A stretch of DNA of 64,000 nucleotides from Actinomycetota bacterium (GCA_026393575.1 JAPKZX010000096.1:1-64000), one strand, 5' to 3'. Positions 37,385 to 47,524 are shown, counted from the first letter of the stretch. Numbers and translations: made by a program. The notes: a model not told the origin generated them from the letters alone.

Positions 37385-40345
37385 TCAACGCGATTTCACT
37401 TTGAGCCAGCGTGAAACATTTCCTGCTCTGTCGACTACGCGAATCTGCATAGTGGTCACCCGAGCGGGGAACGCAACTAGGTATTTGCCACTACGAGCCG
37501 CATCAACCGTGACCGTGTAGGTCGAAGCACCAATTCGGGTCTGAACTTTCGCGATGCCTGAAAGAGCATCTCGTGCGCTGATGACGACGGAACGTTTGAT
37601 CGCAGTAGTTGATCGTCTGTCTGAAACACCCACGGACGCTGATTTTGCTGAAACAACTCGCATGGCAATCACGACTGGCGCCGCGGTGTCATCTTGCGAG
37701 ATATCTGCAAACAGAACAATGCTGTCTGTATAGGTAGTAACGCGTCCAACTGAATCGATGAACTGCACCCACACAGTTCGATCTTGTGATTCTGAAGTTC
37801 CTGTTGGGAGATCCCAAGCGAGGTCTTCTAGCGAATAGAAAATCCGAGCTTGTTTAAATTGTGCATTGTTGGCGACTCGAACTAGATGAATGTCGGAAGG
37901 TGGATTGAAGTTCAGAGTGACTCGGGGATTGTCGGTGGTGTCTTCGTCGTTGTTAATGACGAAACCGATGGGAGCGTCCAAAGTGAACTCAACAATGTCT
38001 GTCATGGTTGTGCCCGCTTCGTTCTTTGCAGAGAAACGGATGTAGTAGGTAGTACGCGCGTCGATCTGTGGTACTTGGAACGAGACAAGGGAGGAACCAG
38101 AAGTTGTGGAGACGTAATGCTCGGTGCCATTTTTAAGGATGGGGCTGTCGGACACCAAGGCAGTGACAACGGTGTTGAGGCCGGTTGTGTCTAATTGGAA
38201 TGACGCGGTGGCGAAAGTATCGGTGGTGTAGACGGTGGGCGTAGACATAACAGGTACGCCACCTTTTGTCCGAAGTTCCACTATCTCACTGGTGGCCGAG
38301 CCGAGTTCGTTTGTGGCGATTGCTCGCACAAAATAATTGGTTCTGTTGGTGAGACCCTGCACTGCGAGAGTGAACTGAGTATTTCCACCGTTTACGAACG
38401 AGTCATTGGCCTGGTGAGAGATTGAGGCGAACGAACGGGAAGTAGAGACTTGTAGAGCGACCGTGCCATCGAGATCTCCGGCACCAATGGAAATGTTGGC
38501 GGAAATGAATGTGAGGCCAGATGAAGTATTGGTAAGGCCCACTGTGGGGAGTTGACCAATAGTGCTGAACGAATGAGTGGACGACGTGGTGCTGCCCAAA
38601 CGATTTGTTGAAGTGACTCGTACAAAGTATTCAGTGCGAGCCCGCAGGGAACTGAGTTGTGTACCGAATGACTGCACTTGATTACCGGTGCAGTTGGGCA
38701 GTGAAATCTGCACCACGCCACTACTAAAAAGTGGATCGGATGAATATTCGAGGATGGAACTTGTAAAGAGGCGGCTTGGATGAACGTCTACAGAGATTGA
38801 TGCGGAATTACCGGCTATGCGTTCACTTGTGAGATTGCTCACAACGGGTTCAGACCCAAGGGTTGTGAATGTCTGTGTGGACCCAAGTGCTGTTCCAAAC
38901 GTGTTGGTTGCAATAACTCGCGCAAAGTACTGAGTACGCGGTGCCAGGGAGTCCACAGATCTACTAAGGGTCGTAGAAGTAAATGTCAATGCACGCAAAG
39001 TGGTGATGGTGGATGTACGAATCGCAGTACTGAAATCAGCACGTGTGTCGTACTCGAACGCTACGGTCGTGGCGTATCCATTTGGGTTGACTTCTGCGTT
39101 GAGGGTTGCTGTTTCGGCGTCGACCGAAGTTGAAGCATTCGTAACAGATGTTGGTGGCCCAACTGCAGGGATAACCTCTGGAAACCAACCAGATGTCGCT
39201 GTCTTGTTTAGCGCGGTGAATGCAGATAGCCCACCCCAACACCACACACGGTCGAATTGGTCGAGTGCGCAAGAGCCAGAAATGGAGACAGCGATTCGAG
39301 AAAGAACGATGTCATTCGGAATGTATGGCGCACGGTACGTCTTTCCACCTAGCGAAGTGCCAGTTCCAAGTTCTTTCTCATCGCCGCGACCGAAGCACCA
39401 CATTTTGTTGGAAACGGTAACGATGCACGTGTGGTACCAGCCCGTGGAAATTTCCGCGATTGCTTCGTTGTTGGGAACTGTCATGGGCGTAGCCACATAA
39501 CTGTCGTCGTATGTGTTGTTGCCAAAGAGACCCATGTAGTTGTCGCCCCAGCAATAGCCAACGCCGGTGGTGGATACTGCGCATACATGTTCGAGGCCGC
39601 TGGTTACAGATGTGAATTGAACTCCACTTGGTGCGACAACTTTTGTGGGGAGCACTGAGACTGCATAAGGAATATTGCTTGGGTAACCAATTCCGAGTTG
39701 GCCAGCACCATTTGAGTGGCCCCAGCAATAGATATTGCCAAGAGACGTGACAGCACACGGAGTGCCACCGAGGTCAAAGTCGACAACAGTTTCATTATTC
39801 GGAATAGCAACTTTTACGGGAAGTCGGTTGCCTTCAGTTTCCCCGCTGCCAGTCTCGAGAATGTCGCCCCAACACCAGAGTTCGCCACTTGTGTTCAATG
39901 CGCAACCAATTGCGTATCCGCTACCTACTTTTGTGTACGTACCAGGCGAAGTGAATTCCACTGCGACTGGCGTACGTGTCGATGTAGTGAAATAACTTCC
40001 GATGTGATGCTCACCCCAGCAGTACACCTTGCCGGACGTTGCAAGCCCACACCATGTGTGATTGCCGCCGCCACTGAGTTGAACGAAGCGATCATTGTTT
40101 GGAAGCGCAACTTTGGTGGGAACACGAATGATTTCTTCATAAGAGTTTCCAATAAGCCACTGGTAGCGATTCTCGCCCCAGCAGACCGCAGTGCCATCGT
40201 TGGTGATTGCACATGCAGTGCCTTGAGTGACGTCTACTGATGAATAAGTAAACGGTTCAGCCGCAGCTGTAGTGGCGGTGAAAGCAACCGCAGCAATAGG
40301 CGTTCCTAATAAAAGAACAGCAAGGACGATTCGTGGAATGCGCAT
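37385..40345 (-). CDS. Large secreted protein: seven RCC1-like repeats followed by FN3-like repeats
   Basis: Signal peptide; seven CWG/CFG-terminated RCC1 units; about four FN3-like units with R-T-x-YF/YY-x-R-x-x-AxNxxG. Confidence 0.88.
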   Translation of the reverse strand: MRIPRIVLAVLLLGTPIAAVAFTATTAAAEPFTYSSVDVTQGTACAITNDGTAVCWGENRYQWLIGNSYEEIIRVPTKVALPNNDRFVQLSGGGNHTWCGLATSGKVYCWGEHHIGSYFTTSTRTPVAVEFTSPGTYTKVGSGYAIGCALNTSGELWCWGDILETGSGETEGNRLPVKVAIPNNETVVDFDLGGTPCAVTSLGNIYCWGHSNGAGQLGIGYPSNIPYAVSVLPTKVVAPSGVQFTSVTSGLEHVCAVSTTGVGYCWGDNYMGLFGNNTYDDSYVATPMTVPNNEAIAEISTGWYHTCIVTVSNKMWCFGRGDEKELGTGTSLGGKTYRAPYIPNDIVLSRIAVSISGSCALDQFDRVWCWGGLSAFTALNKTATSGWFPEVIPAVGPPTSVTNASTSVDAETATLNAEVNPNGYATTVAFEYDTRADFSTAIRTSTITTLRALTFTSTTLSRSVDSLAPRTQYFARVIATNTFGTALGSTQTFTTLGSEPVVSNLTSERIAGNSASISVDVHPSRLFTSSILEYSSDPLFSSGVVQISLPNCTGNQVQSFGTQLSSLRARTEYFVRVTSTNRLGSTTSSTHSFSTIGQLPTVGLTNTSSGLTFISANISIGAGDLDGTVALQVSTSRSFASISHQANDSFVNGGNTQFTLAVQGLTNRTNYFVRAIATNELGSATSEIVELRTKGGVPVMSTPTVYTTDTFATASFQLDTTGLNTVVTALVSDSPILKNGTEHYVSTTSGSSLVSFQVPQIDARTTYYIRFSAKNEAGTTMTDIVEFTLDAPIGFVINNDEDTTDNPRVTLNFNPPSDIHLVRVANNAQFKQARIFYSLEDLAWDLPTGTSESQDRTVWVQFIDSVGRVTTYTDSIVLFADISQDDTAAPVVIAMRVVSAKSASVGVSDRRSTTAIKRSVVISARDALSGIAKVQTRIGASTYTVTVDAARSGKYLVAFPARVTTMQIRVVDRAGNVSRWLKVKSR

Positions 40346-40395
40346 ACACGCACCGTATCCCTCGAATGTGTCAAAGAGTCTTGAGTGGTGTTTTG

Positions 40396-41421
40396 CTACT
40401 CGGCAATGCCGACTGGTGAGCCGTCAATGATCTGGTCGAGATACTCCGACATTCCAAATCCGGTTGCACCCTCGTGTTCTCCAGAAGTGATGCGCCACTT
40501 GGTCATACCTTCGCTGATGCGTGTCATTAGCCAATTTCCATCGGGATCCTGACGACGGTTTCGCAACGGAATAAGGCTCTCAACTTCGCCTTCAAAGTTC
40601 CATTCTTTTTGTGACTTTGATGAACGAATAACGCCTGTGACTTTGTCGTGGTAGTTATCTTCGCCCACAGTCACAGTAGAGATTTGCACATCGTCGCAGA
40701 GGTGAATCTTGCCGTTGTCCCAAACGAAGCCACCGCGAGAACCAGGGCCATCTTTCTTTGCCACGCGACTTGCCATAAAACCTAAGTTCTCACCAAAGTT
40801 TGCTGTGAGCCAGCGGTAGTACCACGGTGCTTGCCAATAACGCGGGCCCCACGAGTGGTCGCGCAAACCAAAACCATTGATTTCCCATTCTTCATCACCA
40901 ACACGAAGTGAGCCAGTAGCCGTTACGAGTTGTTCGTAGTGGCCCTTAGCGAACTCTTCACCTGGAGCTTCATGCGGAGTATCTGGTTCGCCACCAAACA
41001 TGCTGTTGCGGCCTTGGCCGGTAAACGTGATGTGCGCTTCGCACTCTGAGAATGGATTGTTCGCAAATGCGGTTTTTGGATCGGCCATTTGATGTGGGTC
41101 ATCAAGAACGACAACCTTGCCACTGAAGTCAATGCGCAACTCTTCAAAAGGTTTCACCATTGTCCATGTCAGACCACCGGCATCGAGTGCGTCGTTGTTT
41201 TCGATGTTTGGACGTTTGAACATGAAACCAACGCGACCGTTTGGCAAGTACAAACAAATTGTCATTTCCGCGTAACCCTCGTTTGCGCGGTTGCCCATAC
41301 GGAACCATCCACCTACTTGTGATGAAGGATCGAAGCAATTGATGTACATGCTCTCGTTGAAGTTCGACTCTGGGCCGAGCTCATGCATGTATTCGTCTGA
41401 TGGTTCTAGTCGTACTGCCAT
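40396..41421 (-). CDS. Uncharacterised protein, AttH/CrtC-like lipocalin fold suspected
   Basis: 341 aa; conserved-looking GFGLRDHSWGPRYWQAPWYYRWL and SEYLDQIIDG. Confidence 0.6.
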   Translation of the reverse strand: MAVRLEPSDEYMHELGPESNFNESMYINCFDPSSQVGGWFRMGNRANEGYAEMTICLYLPNGRVGFMFKRPNIENNDALDAGGLTWTMVKPFEELRIDFSGKVVVLDDPHQMADPKTAFANNPFSECEAHITFTGQGRNSMFGGEPDTPHEAPGEEFAKGHYEQLVTATGSLRVGDEEWEINGFGLRDHSWGPRYWQAPWYYRWLTANFGENLGFMASRVAKKDGPGSRGGFVWDNGKIHLCDDVQISTVTVGEDNYHDKVTGVIRSSKSQKEWNFEGEVESLIPLRNRRQDPDGNWLMTRISEGMTKWRITSGEHEGATGFGMSEYLDQIIDGSPVGIAE

Positions 41422-41454
41422 GACTGAACCTTAGAACAGGTGGTACTGGTTGTG

Positions 41455-42267
41455 TTAGCCAGAGACACGCGCCTGAAGGCGACGCATGCCTGAGAGCCAA
41501 CGGTCCCTGTCGTCTACTTTGCGCTTTTCGTATGTGTGTACTTCGGGGTGAGGCATCACTAAGAAACGCTCGTCGAGGATGGTTTGGTACACGATGTCTG
41601 CCACTTCTGCAGGCTCAAGCACTGCACCGGAAGCCTTGACAGCACCGCCGCCACTGTTGGCCACGTCGCCTTGTGCATCGGGTGGATTCAACATGTTGGT
41701 GTTGACGCCTTGTGGACACAAAGTTGTCACGCGTACTCCACGATCGCCGTATGTGATGGAAAGCCATTCAGCAAATGCAACTGCGCCGTGTTTTGTGACG
41801 CTGTATGGACCGCTTCCAATTTGAGAAAGCAAACCTGCAGCAGATGCAGTACTGCAGAAATAACCTTCGCCCGCAGCAAGCCATTCACCCATCAGGTGTT
41901 TTGCAGCCCAACGATGTGAATGCAAATTGATGTTCATGGCTGTTTCCCATGTTTCTTCATCTGTTGATTCCAAATCGGTTCCCATACCGACGCCGGCGTT
42001 TGCGTAGAACAAATCAATGAAACCAAATTTCGCACGTGCAGCGTCGATGAGTGCAACGTTTCCTTGTTCGCTTCCAATGTCTGCGACAACAGCAAATGCA
42101 CTGTCGGCACGAATGGCATTTAGTTCGGCCTCAATCACTTGAAGATTTTTCGCATCGCGGTCGGCTACTACTACGCGGGCGCCGGCTGCATGAAAACGGC
42201 GGGCGAGGGCTGCTCCGATTCCGTTGGCTGCTCCGGTGACGACTGTTGTTTTTCCATCAAGATTCAT
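41455..42267 (-). CDS. SDR-family oxidoreductase
   Basis: KTTVVTGAANGIGAALARRFHAAG; YANAGVG; CSTASAAGLLSQIGSGPYSVTKHG (YxxxK). Confidence 0.93.
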   Translation of the reverse strand: MNLDGKTTVVTGAANGIGAALARRFHAAGARVVVADRDAKNLQVIEAELNAIRADSAFAVVADIGSEQGNVALIDAARAKFGFIDLFYANAGVGMGTDLESTDEETWETAMNINLHSHRWAAKHLMGEWLAAGEGYFCSTASAAGLLSQIGSGPYSVTKHGAVAFAEWLSITYGDRGVRVTTLCPQGVNTNMLNPPDAQGDVANSGGGAVKASGAVLEPAEVADIVYQTILDERFLVMPHPEVHTYEKRKVDDRDRWLSGMRRLQARVSG

Positions 42268-42274
42268 AAATATG

Positions 42275-42301
42275 ACCTTATGGCACCAGTCACCTTGTCA
42301 A
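42275..42301 (-). promoter_or_regulatory. Candidate promoter of SDR gene 41455..42267
   Basis: On the minus strand: TTGACA - 15 nt - TAAGGT - 7 nt - ATG, with GGTGACT direct repeats flanking the -35. Confidence 0.55.
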
Positions 42302-42418
42302 GTCACCAGACATTCAGTGGGTATCCACTCTTTGGCTCGCCCCATCTGTACGATGTGAGAAGCGGGCGGGGAGCTGGTCAACCAGATTTCCGTCTCGCTC
42401 ATCGAGAGGAGCACCCAC

Positions 42419-42583
42419 ATGATCGACACACGCGAACCAGTGATCACCGAGGCGCTTGCCGTCATCGATAAAGCGTTGGCAGAAATGTTGCGACGCGAAT
42501 TGGTTTCTGCTGTCGAAGTAGGCGACTTGTTGCTCGACCTACGCTCGCTTCTTACCGCGAGCGCCGCCACCACCGACGTTTAG
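42419..42583 (+). CDS. Small uncharacterised protein (54 aa), absent from the ORF track
   Basis: GAGAGGAG SD 8 nt upstream of the ATG; MIDTREPVITEALAVIDKALAEMLRRELVSAVEVGDLLLDLRSLLTASAATTDV; 3' end overlaps the convergent WS/DGAT gene. Confidence 0.6.
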   Translation: MIDTREPVITEALAVIDKALAEMLRRELVSAVEVGDLLLDLRSLLTASAATTDV

Positions 42584-44012
42584 TCGCTCCGGGTTCAGTT
42601 GTTGGACCCGATGAATTAGATGACTCACTTGCGGGTGCAAACGCTGCAAGTTCGTTAAACGACTGCTTCAGTAAATCAACGAGCAATGTTGGACTTTCTA
42701 CTGCAGCCTCGTCAATGTTGAGGCCAACATCGAGGCTTCCCATGTACGACATGAGGGTCACATTGAATGCAACTCCTCCAAGAGGCCCGACGGGGTAGTT
42801 CTCCAGCAATTTTGCTCCTGCTACGTAGAGAGGCACGCCTGCACCACGAACATTTGAGGTGGCAAAGTCCACGGTTTCGGCTTGTGAACGTGCCAAACGA
42901 GTAATCACTGAAGTGGGAACCATTGATGACACGGTTGCAATTGCTTCAAGTGACGAGGAAGCAGCTCCTGAGCGCGCTGCATTAAGAATTTCGTTCACTG
43001 CTGCGAAACGTTCCTCGATAGGCATGTCGGCTGTGGGGACAAGCATGCGAGCCAACGTGAATGCATTGCCGCCGCTCTCGCTTGTGCGTGTACTGATGGC
43101 CATAGATGAACGCAAGCTCTCTACGGGCGCTCCCAGTTGTCTGTGGTACGCACCCGCCGCATGTGCTGCGGCAGTGATGAATGAAGTGTTGAGAGTTCCG
43201 CCGAGTGCTTTAGCCGCGCCACGCATGTCGTAATACGAAACGCGCGTTGTTTCCAGACGGCGACGTAGTGAGCGTGTGGTCCAAAGTGGTGAACGCGCCG
43301 AGTCTGTTTCGCTGAGTTGAGCAATGAGACCCTTTACGGTTGCAGATGTTGAAGATCCGATGGTGCCAATGAGTGAAGGGTCTGACAACACATCGCGAAC
43401 TTGACGAAGAACAGCTAGTGGCATGCGCATTGAATCGCTCATCGCGCCACGTAATGCTTCAGTTGCATCAACGTGAGGAATTGCATTCGCAGCATTCACA
43501 ATGTCTGCGTCGAGAGCAGGAAGCGGGCCTGGGTCACGTTGAAGGTCGAGGTATTGCAGAGACAGTTCTACGCCGCCTTGACCATCGGTGACGGTGTGGT
43601 GCAGTTTTTGAACTAATGCACTGCGTCCACCTGAGAGTCCATCAACAATGATGAAGTGCCACAGTGGGCGAGACCTATCGAATGGATCGGCAACGAGAAG
43701 TGTCACAAGGTCGAGCAATTGGCGCATGTCGCCAGGTGCTGGCAATGAAATTTGGCGCACGTGATATCGAATGTCAAACGTGGAGTCATCTACCCACGTT
43801 GGGTTACCTAAGTTTCCAGGTGCTGGTTGCACGCGGCGACGTAGACGTGGAACAAGCAAGGCAGTGCGTTCCATGCGTGCATAGAGGGCGTCCATATTCG
43901 GCGGGCGATCAAGGATTGTGATGTTGGCGAAAGTAGAAGCAAGGTATGGGTCTTTTTCAAGACGCCACATCAATGATTCTGTGTCGCTCATTCTCTTTTC
44001 GTGGCCAGCCAT
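42552..44012 (-). CDS. Wax ester synthase/diacylglycerol acyltransferase (WS/DGAT)
   Basis: FDRSRPLWHFIIVDGLSGGRSALVQKLHHTVTDGQGGVEL (HHxxxDG); PLYVAGAKLLENYPVGPLGGVAFNVTLMSYMGSLDVGLNID; start ATG at 44012. Confidence 0.95.
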   Translation of the reverse strand: MAGHEKRMSDTESLMWRLEKDPYLASTFANITILDRPPNMDALYARMERTALLVPRLRRRVQPAPGNLGNPTWVDDSTFDIRYHVRQISLPAPGDMRQLLDLVTLLVADPFDRSRPLWHFIIVDGLSGGRSALVQKLHHTVTDGQGGVELSLQYLDLQRDPGPLPALDADIVNAANAIPHVDATEALRGAMSDSMRMPLAVLRQVRDVLSDPSLIGTIGSSTSATVKGLIAQLSETDSARSPLWTTRSLRRRLETTRVSYYDMRGAAKALGGTLNTSFITAAAHAAGAYHRQLGAPVESLRSSMAISTRTSESGGNAFTLARMLVPTADMPIEERFAAVNEILNAARSGAASSSLEAIATVSSMVPTSVITRLARSQAETVDFATSNVRGAGVPLYVAGAKLLENYPVGPLGGVAFNVTLMSYMGSLDVGLNIDEAAVESPTLLVDLLKQSFNELAAFAPASESSNSSGPTTEPGATKRRWWRRSR

Positions 44013-44081
44013 GGCACTCAACCTACAAGCCTGTATCGCAGATGTCTGCCGGGGGGTTTTCTTTTGGGCTAAGAGCAAGCG

Positions 44082-44600
44082 TTACGAAAGAACTGCGTTG
44101 ATGATTGGCACCGCGACGCCGCCAAGAATCGCCCCGGCAACAAGGCCACCCAGAATGTCTGACAAGTGGTGAATGCGCACAACCACTCGACTAAGAGCAA
44201 CGACAACGCCAACAATGACCCACACAATTGCCAATGGCATTCCAGTGAATGATGTGAGGATGATCGCCGCGCAGGTGGCCGACGATGCGTGACCGCTCGG
44301 GAAACTAGATGTGGATGGGGTGCGAACATCAAACCGTTCATCGCCAGAGACAGTTGGACGATCGCGACGGAACATTCGCTTGATCCCCTGATTCACAATC
44401 AAGCTTTCACATCCGAGTGCAAGCGACAATGAGAGCGCTTCGCGAAATGAGATGACAGAACTGACAGCACATAGAACGCCGATCACGTGCCACACAACAC
44501 TGAAGTCGCCGACCTTGCTGGCCAGATTGAACACACGTTGACTCACAGCGTTGTTACGAAGTGGTTCGAACACCTTGTCTCCGGCTGAATCAAAAGTCAT
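44082..44600 (-). CDS. PAP2-family phosphatase
   Basis: KRMFRRDRP, SSFPSGHASSA, SRVVVRIHHLSDILGG. Confidence 0.92.
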   Translation of the reverse strand: MTFDSAGDKVFEPLRNNAVSQRVFNLASKVGDFSVVWHVIGVLCAVSSVISFREALSLSLALGCESLIVNQGIKRMFRRDRPTVSGDERFDVRTPSTSSFPSGHASSATCAAIILTSFTGMPLAIVWVIVGVVVALSRVVVRIHHLSDILGGLVAGAILGGVAVPIINAVLS

Positions 44601-45475
44601 GACGAGAAAGTTGCAAGAACGCTTGCTACGTATGTGACGATTAAGTCTGGTCGTTCAAGTGGTCCAAAGTGTCCCACTTCATCCCACCGTATAAATGTGG
44701 AGCTAGTCATTTGCTGTGACACTGCCTCCGCAAACGAGGACGGCTGAAATGGAGCGAGTGCGCCAGAGATGACCCATGTTCTTGTTTGGATGTTCCCGAG
44801 TTGTTCCCACGCGCCACTGGTGCCTCCGGTTTCGTATGTCACCGCTTCATGTTCCGGCAGACATTTCAATTCCACACCATTGTCTGTTTTCTTGAATCCA
44901 TGACGAACATATTGTTCGCGAGCATCGGGATGAAACGCAGACATTGGTGGTTTTGAGGCGTAATTGGCAAGTGCGTCTTCGTAACTATCAAACGTGCTGC
45001 GTCGTTTTCTCGCACCGCCTGCCAAAGGGTTGACAGGACGATCAACAGATTCATCAACTGGTGGAAACACGATTGGTTCAAAGACAAAAAGTGCGCGAAA
45101 GAGTTGCGGTGCACGTTGTGCCGCCATTAGTAGTGATGCGCCACCCATGGAATGGCCGATGCCCACGATTGGTTCACCATTGTGTTGGTCAGACAAATAC
45201 TGAGCAGCTGCGAGTGCATCATGCCCGTATTGATCCCAAGAGATTCCTGCAGGATCAACCGTCTCCGCATCTCCGTACCCACGATGGTCGAGCGCCATGA
45301 CATGGTGGTTGCTAATCAAGCCATCGGCGATTGGTTTCATGCAGTGTCCGTGGAATCCTGTTGCATGCGAAAGCAATATCGGTGAGCCCGTGCCCCCAAA
45401 ATCGTGCATGGCAATTGTGACTCCATCTGTTGATGAAATAAGAGTCGCGTCAGAACAAGCGATGTTGGCGGTCAT
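44597..45475 (-). CDS. Alpha/beta hydrolase
   Basis: SPILLSHATGFHGHCM, MALDHRGYGDAE, GIGHSMGGASLLMAAQ; overlaps neighbours by 4 bp. Confidence 0.92.
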   Translation of the reverse strand: MTANIACSDATLISSTDGVTIAMHDFGGTGSPILLSHATGFHGHCMKPIADGLISNHHVMALDHRGYGDAETVDPAGISWDQYGHDALAAAQYLSDQHNGEPIVGIGHSMGGASLLMAAQRAPQLFRALFVFEPIVFPPVDESVDRPVNPLAGGARKRRSTFDSYEDALANYASKPPMSAFHPDAREQYVRHGFKKTDNGVELKCLPEHEAVTYETGGTSGAWEQLGNIQTRTWVISGALAPFQPSSFAEAVSQQMTSSTFIRWDEVGHFGPLERPDLIVTYVASVLATFSS

Positions 45476-46581
45476 TTAGGCTCTCGTGGTAAGCCAAGCA
45501 GTCGCTCACCAATAATATTTCGCTGCACTTGGCTTGTGCCACCCGCAATGCGTCCACCTGGAGCAGACATCATGCCAACTGCGTCTGGTCCGTCAAGCAT
45601 GGCGTTTGCGCCAGAGATATCGCCGCGCAACATTGCAACACCAAACATCATTTCGGTAATGCCGAGCTTCATCAGTGACGAAGCAGTTGATGCAACTGGG
45701 CCTTGCGTGAGCGCCATTGCTTTGTATGCGGTGCCTTTGGATAGTAATGCTGCAAGTTCTTGACGTTGTGACGGCAGCAGGCCAACGCCGCGACCAAGCG
45801 ATGCCATGGATTCAAGTCTGCGTTCAAGACCAATCACGCTCGCACCAATGTGGCCGCGTTCGTTTGTAAGTACAGCCATACCCACACCCCATCCACCATT
45901 CAGTGGCCCAATGAGGTATTCGGCAGGCAACTCAACGTCAGTGAAGAACACCTCATCGAATTCAGATTCGCCTGTCATTTGTTTGAGTGGGCGCACATCG
46001 ATGCCGGGAAGATCCATTGGAATGAGAAAGAACGAAATGCCTTCGTGTTTCTTGGCATTGAAATCTGTTCGCGCCATAAGAATGCCCCAGTTGCTGCAAC
46101 GCCCACCACTGCACCACACTTTTTGACCATTGATGATGAAGCGGTCGCCATCGCGATCAGCGCGAGTGGAGAGTGATCCGAGATCGCTTCCAGCACCCGG
46201 TTCTGAAAACAATTGACACCACACATGTTCTGCGCTCAACGTGGAACGAAGGTGCTGTTGCTTGAGTTCATCGGTACCAAAGGTCATCACCGCGCCGCCA
46301 GCCAAGACCAGACCAACCATGTTTAGAACCGGCGGCACTCCAGCTTTCGCACACTCTTCTACCCATGCACCGTGGTGCGCAGGTGTGAGCCCTTGGCCAC
46401 CATGTTCAGTAGGCCAGTGCAGGCCAGCAAAACCATTGTTGTAAATCAATCGCTGCCATGCCACACCTTCGTTCACGAGGTCGGGCGGACAAATTGCTCC
46501 GTAATCACGTGGCGCATGTTGGCGATTGGTCGCTAGCCATGCGGCGGCTCGACTGCGAAGCTCTTCGACTGTTTCGGTCAT
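45472..46581 (-). CDS. Acyl-CoA dehydrogenase
   Basis: WCQLFSEPGAGSDLGSLSTRADRDGDRFIINGQKVWCSGG; GGTSQVQRNIIGERLLGLPREP. Confidence 0.95.
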   Translation of the reverse strand: MTETVEELRSRAAAWLATNRQHAPRDYGAICPPDLVNEGVAWQRLIYNNGFAGLHWPTEHGGQGLTPAHHGAWVEECAKAGVPPVLNMVGLVLAGGAVMTFGTDELKQQHLRSTLSAEHVWCQLFSEPGAGSDLGSLSTRADRDGDRFIINGQKVWCSGGRCSNWGILMARTDFNAKKHEGISFFLIPMDLPGIDVRPLKQMTGESEFDEVFFTDVELPAEYLIGPLNGGWGVGMAVLTNERGHIGASVIGLERRLESMASLGRGVGLLPSQRQELAALLSKGTAYKAMALTQGPVASTASSLMKLGITEMMFGVAMLRGDISGANAMLDGPDAVGMMSAPGGRIAGGTSQVQRNIIGERLLGLPREPK

Positions 46582-46583
46582 GG

Positions 46584-47477
46584 TTACTTCATTACGTTGA
46601 AGAACATTCCGGTTTCTTCAGGAAGGTTCGCAGGAATTTGGTAACCATCGGTGTTACGGATTTGTTCCCAGTTGTCACGCACGTCTTCTAGTGAGAGGCC
46701 TGGCTTGTAGAAGCCTTGTGTCTCGCCAATGAAAACACGAGCAACACGGCCACCGCCAACGGAGTACACCTCACCTGAAACGTCGCAATCTTCGTGTGCA
46801 AGCCACGCAACAATTGGCGTGACTAACGCTGGATCGAGTTTATCGCCCAACGCTCCCATCAGATTTTCTGTCATACGTGTCAGCGCAAGTGGTGCAATTG
46901 CGTTTGCTTTGATGTTGTACTTTGCGCCTTCAGCAGCAAGTACGCGTGTAAAGCCAACAAGGCCCATCTTTGCTGCGCCGTAGTTGGCTTGACCAAAGTT
47001 GCCAAAGATTCCAGCAGCAGATGAAGTGGAGATAACGCGACCGTATCCCTGCTCACGCATACGAATCCATGCTGGGCGAGTGACGTTGAATGCGCCCTTG
47101 AGGTGCACATCGAACACTGGGTCAACAAGATCATTTGTCATGTTGTGGAATGTCTTGTCACGCAAGATGCCTGCGTTGTTGATCACAATGTCAACTCGGC
47201 CGTATGCATCGATTGCGGTTTGGATGATTCCTTCGCCACCTTCTGCTGTGGAAACACTGTCGTGGTTAGCAACGGCTTCGCCGCCAGCAGCAACGATCTC
47301 GTCCACCACTTTTTGCGCAGCGCTTGCATCGGCGCCTGAACCGTCGATGGTGCCACCGAGGTCATTCACCACCACTAATGCGCCACGTGCGGCCATTAGG
47401 AGAGCATGTTGGCGACCAAGACCGCCGCCTGCTCCGGTGATTACTGCAACTTTTCCGTCATATGTCAATTGGCTCAT
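46584..47477 (-). CDS. SDR-family 3-hydroxyacyl-CoA dehydrogenase-like (MFE-2 type)
   Basis: KVAVITGAGGGLGRQHALLMAARGALVVVNDLGG; INNAGILRDKTFHNM; GNFGQANYGAAKMGLVGFTR. Confidence 0.93.
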   Translation of the reverse strand: MSQLTYDGKVAVITGAGGGLGRQHALLMAARGALVVVNDLGGTIDGSGADASAAQKVVDEIVAAGGEAVANHDSVSTAEGGEGIIQTAIDAYGRVDIVINNAGILRDKTFHNMTNDLVDPVFDVHLKGAFNVTRPAWIRMREQGYGRVISTSSAAGIFGNFGQANYGAAKMGLVGFTRVLAAEGAKYNIKANAIAPLALTRMTENLMGALGDKLDPALVTPIVAWLAHEDCDVSGEVYSVGGGRVARVFIGETQGFYKPGLSLEDVRDNWEQIRNTDGYQIPANLPEETGMFFNVMK

Positions 47478-47524
47478 GGTCTTCACCGTAGTTCTGGCGC
47501 ATGCTCAACGCCTACTCTGAACAC

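Noticed and set aside
39000-39500. 166-aa and neighbouring plus-strand ORFs antisense to the RCC1/FN3 gene
   Set aside because: Repeat-derived complementary-strand reading frames without start or SD support.
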